A stretch of 64,000 nucleotides of DNA. Source: Sporomusaceae bacterium UBA7701. Its GTDB lineage: Bacteria; Bacillota; Negativicutes; Sporomusales; UBA7701. This document shows, piece by piece, positions 63,502 to 64,000 of this stretch. Below the pieces are notes generated by a model. It was not told the DNA's origin. It did not search any database and was given only the letters and a program-made list of their open reading frames with translations. A program made the translations under genes and the position numbers. Position 1 is the first letter of the stretch. Each line of letters begins with the position of its first letter. The stretch lies in assembly GCA_002482545.1 (NCBI GenBank), contig DLGF01000025.1, forward strand, positions 124,001 through 188,000. The letters run 5' to 3'.

Positions 63502-64000
63502 GGCGGTCAGGGCAGGCGATTATCGCGGTCCTCGTCCTGTGTCTCGCAGGACTGGCCATTGGGGACCTGAAGGGGGAGCGGGAGGAAAATGAGCGCAGGG
63601 CGCTTGTCGTTCACGGTGACGCTTTCCTCGCGCCGGGCGATGCAATCGAGAAACTGCTGGTTATCGGCGGCGATGCCCGCATCGAAGGAGCGATAACCAC
63701 TTGGATTGCGGTTATTGAGGGCAATTTGACCGTAGCGGAAGGCGGCAGTCTGTCCGGAATGGCGCTGATCGTCGACGGGCGGCTCACCGATGGGCCCGGG
63801 TCCAGTGCCGAACCGGTATTTATCCTGGAATTCCCCCGAAGTTCGGCAGCCGTCAACGGCGCCGCCTGGATCGTGGTTTTCGGGCTGATTTTCGGGCTGA
63901 GCGCCCTTGCTTTTGCCGCCTGGCTTTCGCTTCGGCTCCTCCGCGCCGGGATCAACCGGTTTCCGTTCCTAGGCGCGCTTTGGGATGTCCGCCGCCAGAA
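63498..64000 (+). CDS. Bactofilin-like/polymer-forming membrane protein (5' part)
   Basis: From GTG 63498 an open frame runs to the window edge. After a signal-like hydrophobic start (QAIIAVLVLCLAGLAIG) comes a short right-handed beta-helix pattern (LLVIGGDARIEGAITTWIAVIEG, NLTVAEGGSLSGMALIVDGRL) as in polymer-forming cytoskeletal proteins, then a second hydrophobic segment (AAWIVVFGLIFGLSALAFAAWLSL). A beta-helix between two membrane segments suggests an exported or envelope-associated scaffold. The C-terminus is outside the window. Confidence 0.7.
   Translation, partial: MRRSGQAIIAVLVLCLAGLAIGDLKGEREENERRALVVHGDAFLAPGDAIEKLLVIGGDARIEGAITTWIAVIEGNLTVAEGGSLSGMALIVDGRLTDGPGSSAEPVFILEFPRSSAAVNGAAWIVVFGLIFGLSALAFAAWLSLRLLRAGINRFPFLGALWDVRRQ

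Overview
The window covers the chromosomal replication-origin region of an anaerobic Firmicute, most likely a Negativicutes/Sporomusaceae-type organism. Evidence is the gene order around dnaA, the anaerobic CoA and butyrate metabolism, two sigma-54 enhancer-dependent regulators, a probable selenoprotein and a MurNAc-recycling operon. The species is not determined by what I can see. No rRNA, tRNA, insertion sequence or CRISPR array was recognised.

Region 1 (1-14.3 kb) is the conserved origin block. On the minus strand, running away from the origin, are rpmH, rnpA, yidD, yidC, jag, mnmE, mnmG, rsmG and a partial noc/parB. On the plus strand are dnaA, dnaN, an S4-domain gene (rlbA), recF, a DUF721/DciA-like gene with a Zn-ribbon, remB and gyrB. 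DnaA boxes flank dnaA on both sides, so oriC looks bipartite. gyrB ends in a strong terminator and gyrA does not follow.

Region 2 (14.4-24.4 kb) is a visibly more A/T-rich catabolic island: a PrpR-type sigma-54 activator (minus strand), a -24/-12 promoter, then aconitase/LeuCD-type hydratase subunits, an RraA/HMG-aldolase-like protein, a D-2-hydroxyacid dehydrogenase, a tripartite tricarboxylate transporter (TctC, TctB, TctA) and a PPC/DUF296 protein. It probably takes up and breaks down an unidentified branched di- or tricarboxylate.

Region 3 (24.5-30.4 kb) is a complete ribose operon, rbsR-rbsK-rbsD-rbsA-rbsC-rbsB, with a LacI-type operator in front and a terminator behind.

Region 4 (30.5-45.2 kb) is a 4-hydroxybutyrate fermentation cluster. 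A CBS-PAS-AAA+ sigma-54 activator precedes a -24/-12 promoter with upstream inverted repeats. The structural genes are a permease, 4-hydroxybutyryl-CoA dehydratase (abfD), a NifU-like protein, a Cys-rich small protein, 4-hydroxybutyrate CoA-transferase, a cytosolic chemoreceptor-like protein, a UGA-containing reading frame that reads as a HesB-like selenoprotein with its own SECIS-like hairpin, thiolase, acyl-CoA dehydrogenase, EtfB, ferredoxin-fused EtfA, 3-hydroxybutyryl-CoA dehydrogenase and crotonase. Together they convert 4-hydroxybutyrate through crotonyl-CoA to butyryl-CoA and acetyl-CoA.

Region 5 (45.2-48.6 kb) holds a DUF2442 protein, a tandem glycine riboswitch whose P1 stem overlaps a terminator, the amino-acid permease it controls, and a UroD/MtaA-like methyltransferase.

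Region 6 (48.8-57.5 kb) is a yhf/php-type operon of unknown pathway (YhfZ regulator, PRD protein, YhfU, YhfT, an unusual amidase-fold protein, phosphotriesterase homologue, YhfS, YhfX, YhfW) with two matching palindromes at its promoters.

Region 7 (57.6-62.7 kb) is a MurNAc operon: GntR regulator, PTS EIIBC (MurP-like), MupG, MurQ and a HAD phosphatase.

The end (62.8-64 kb) has two tandem paralogous Cys-rich mini-proteins and the start of a bactofilin-like membrane protein.
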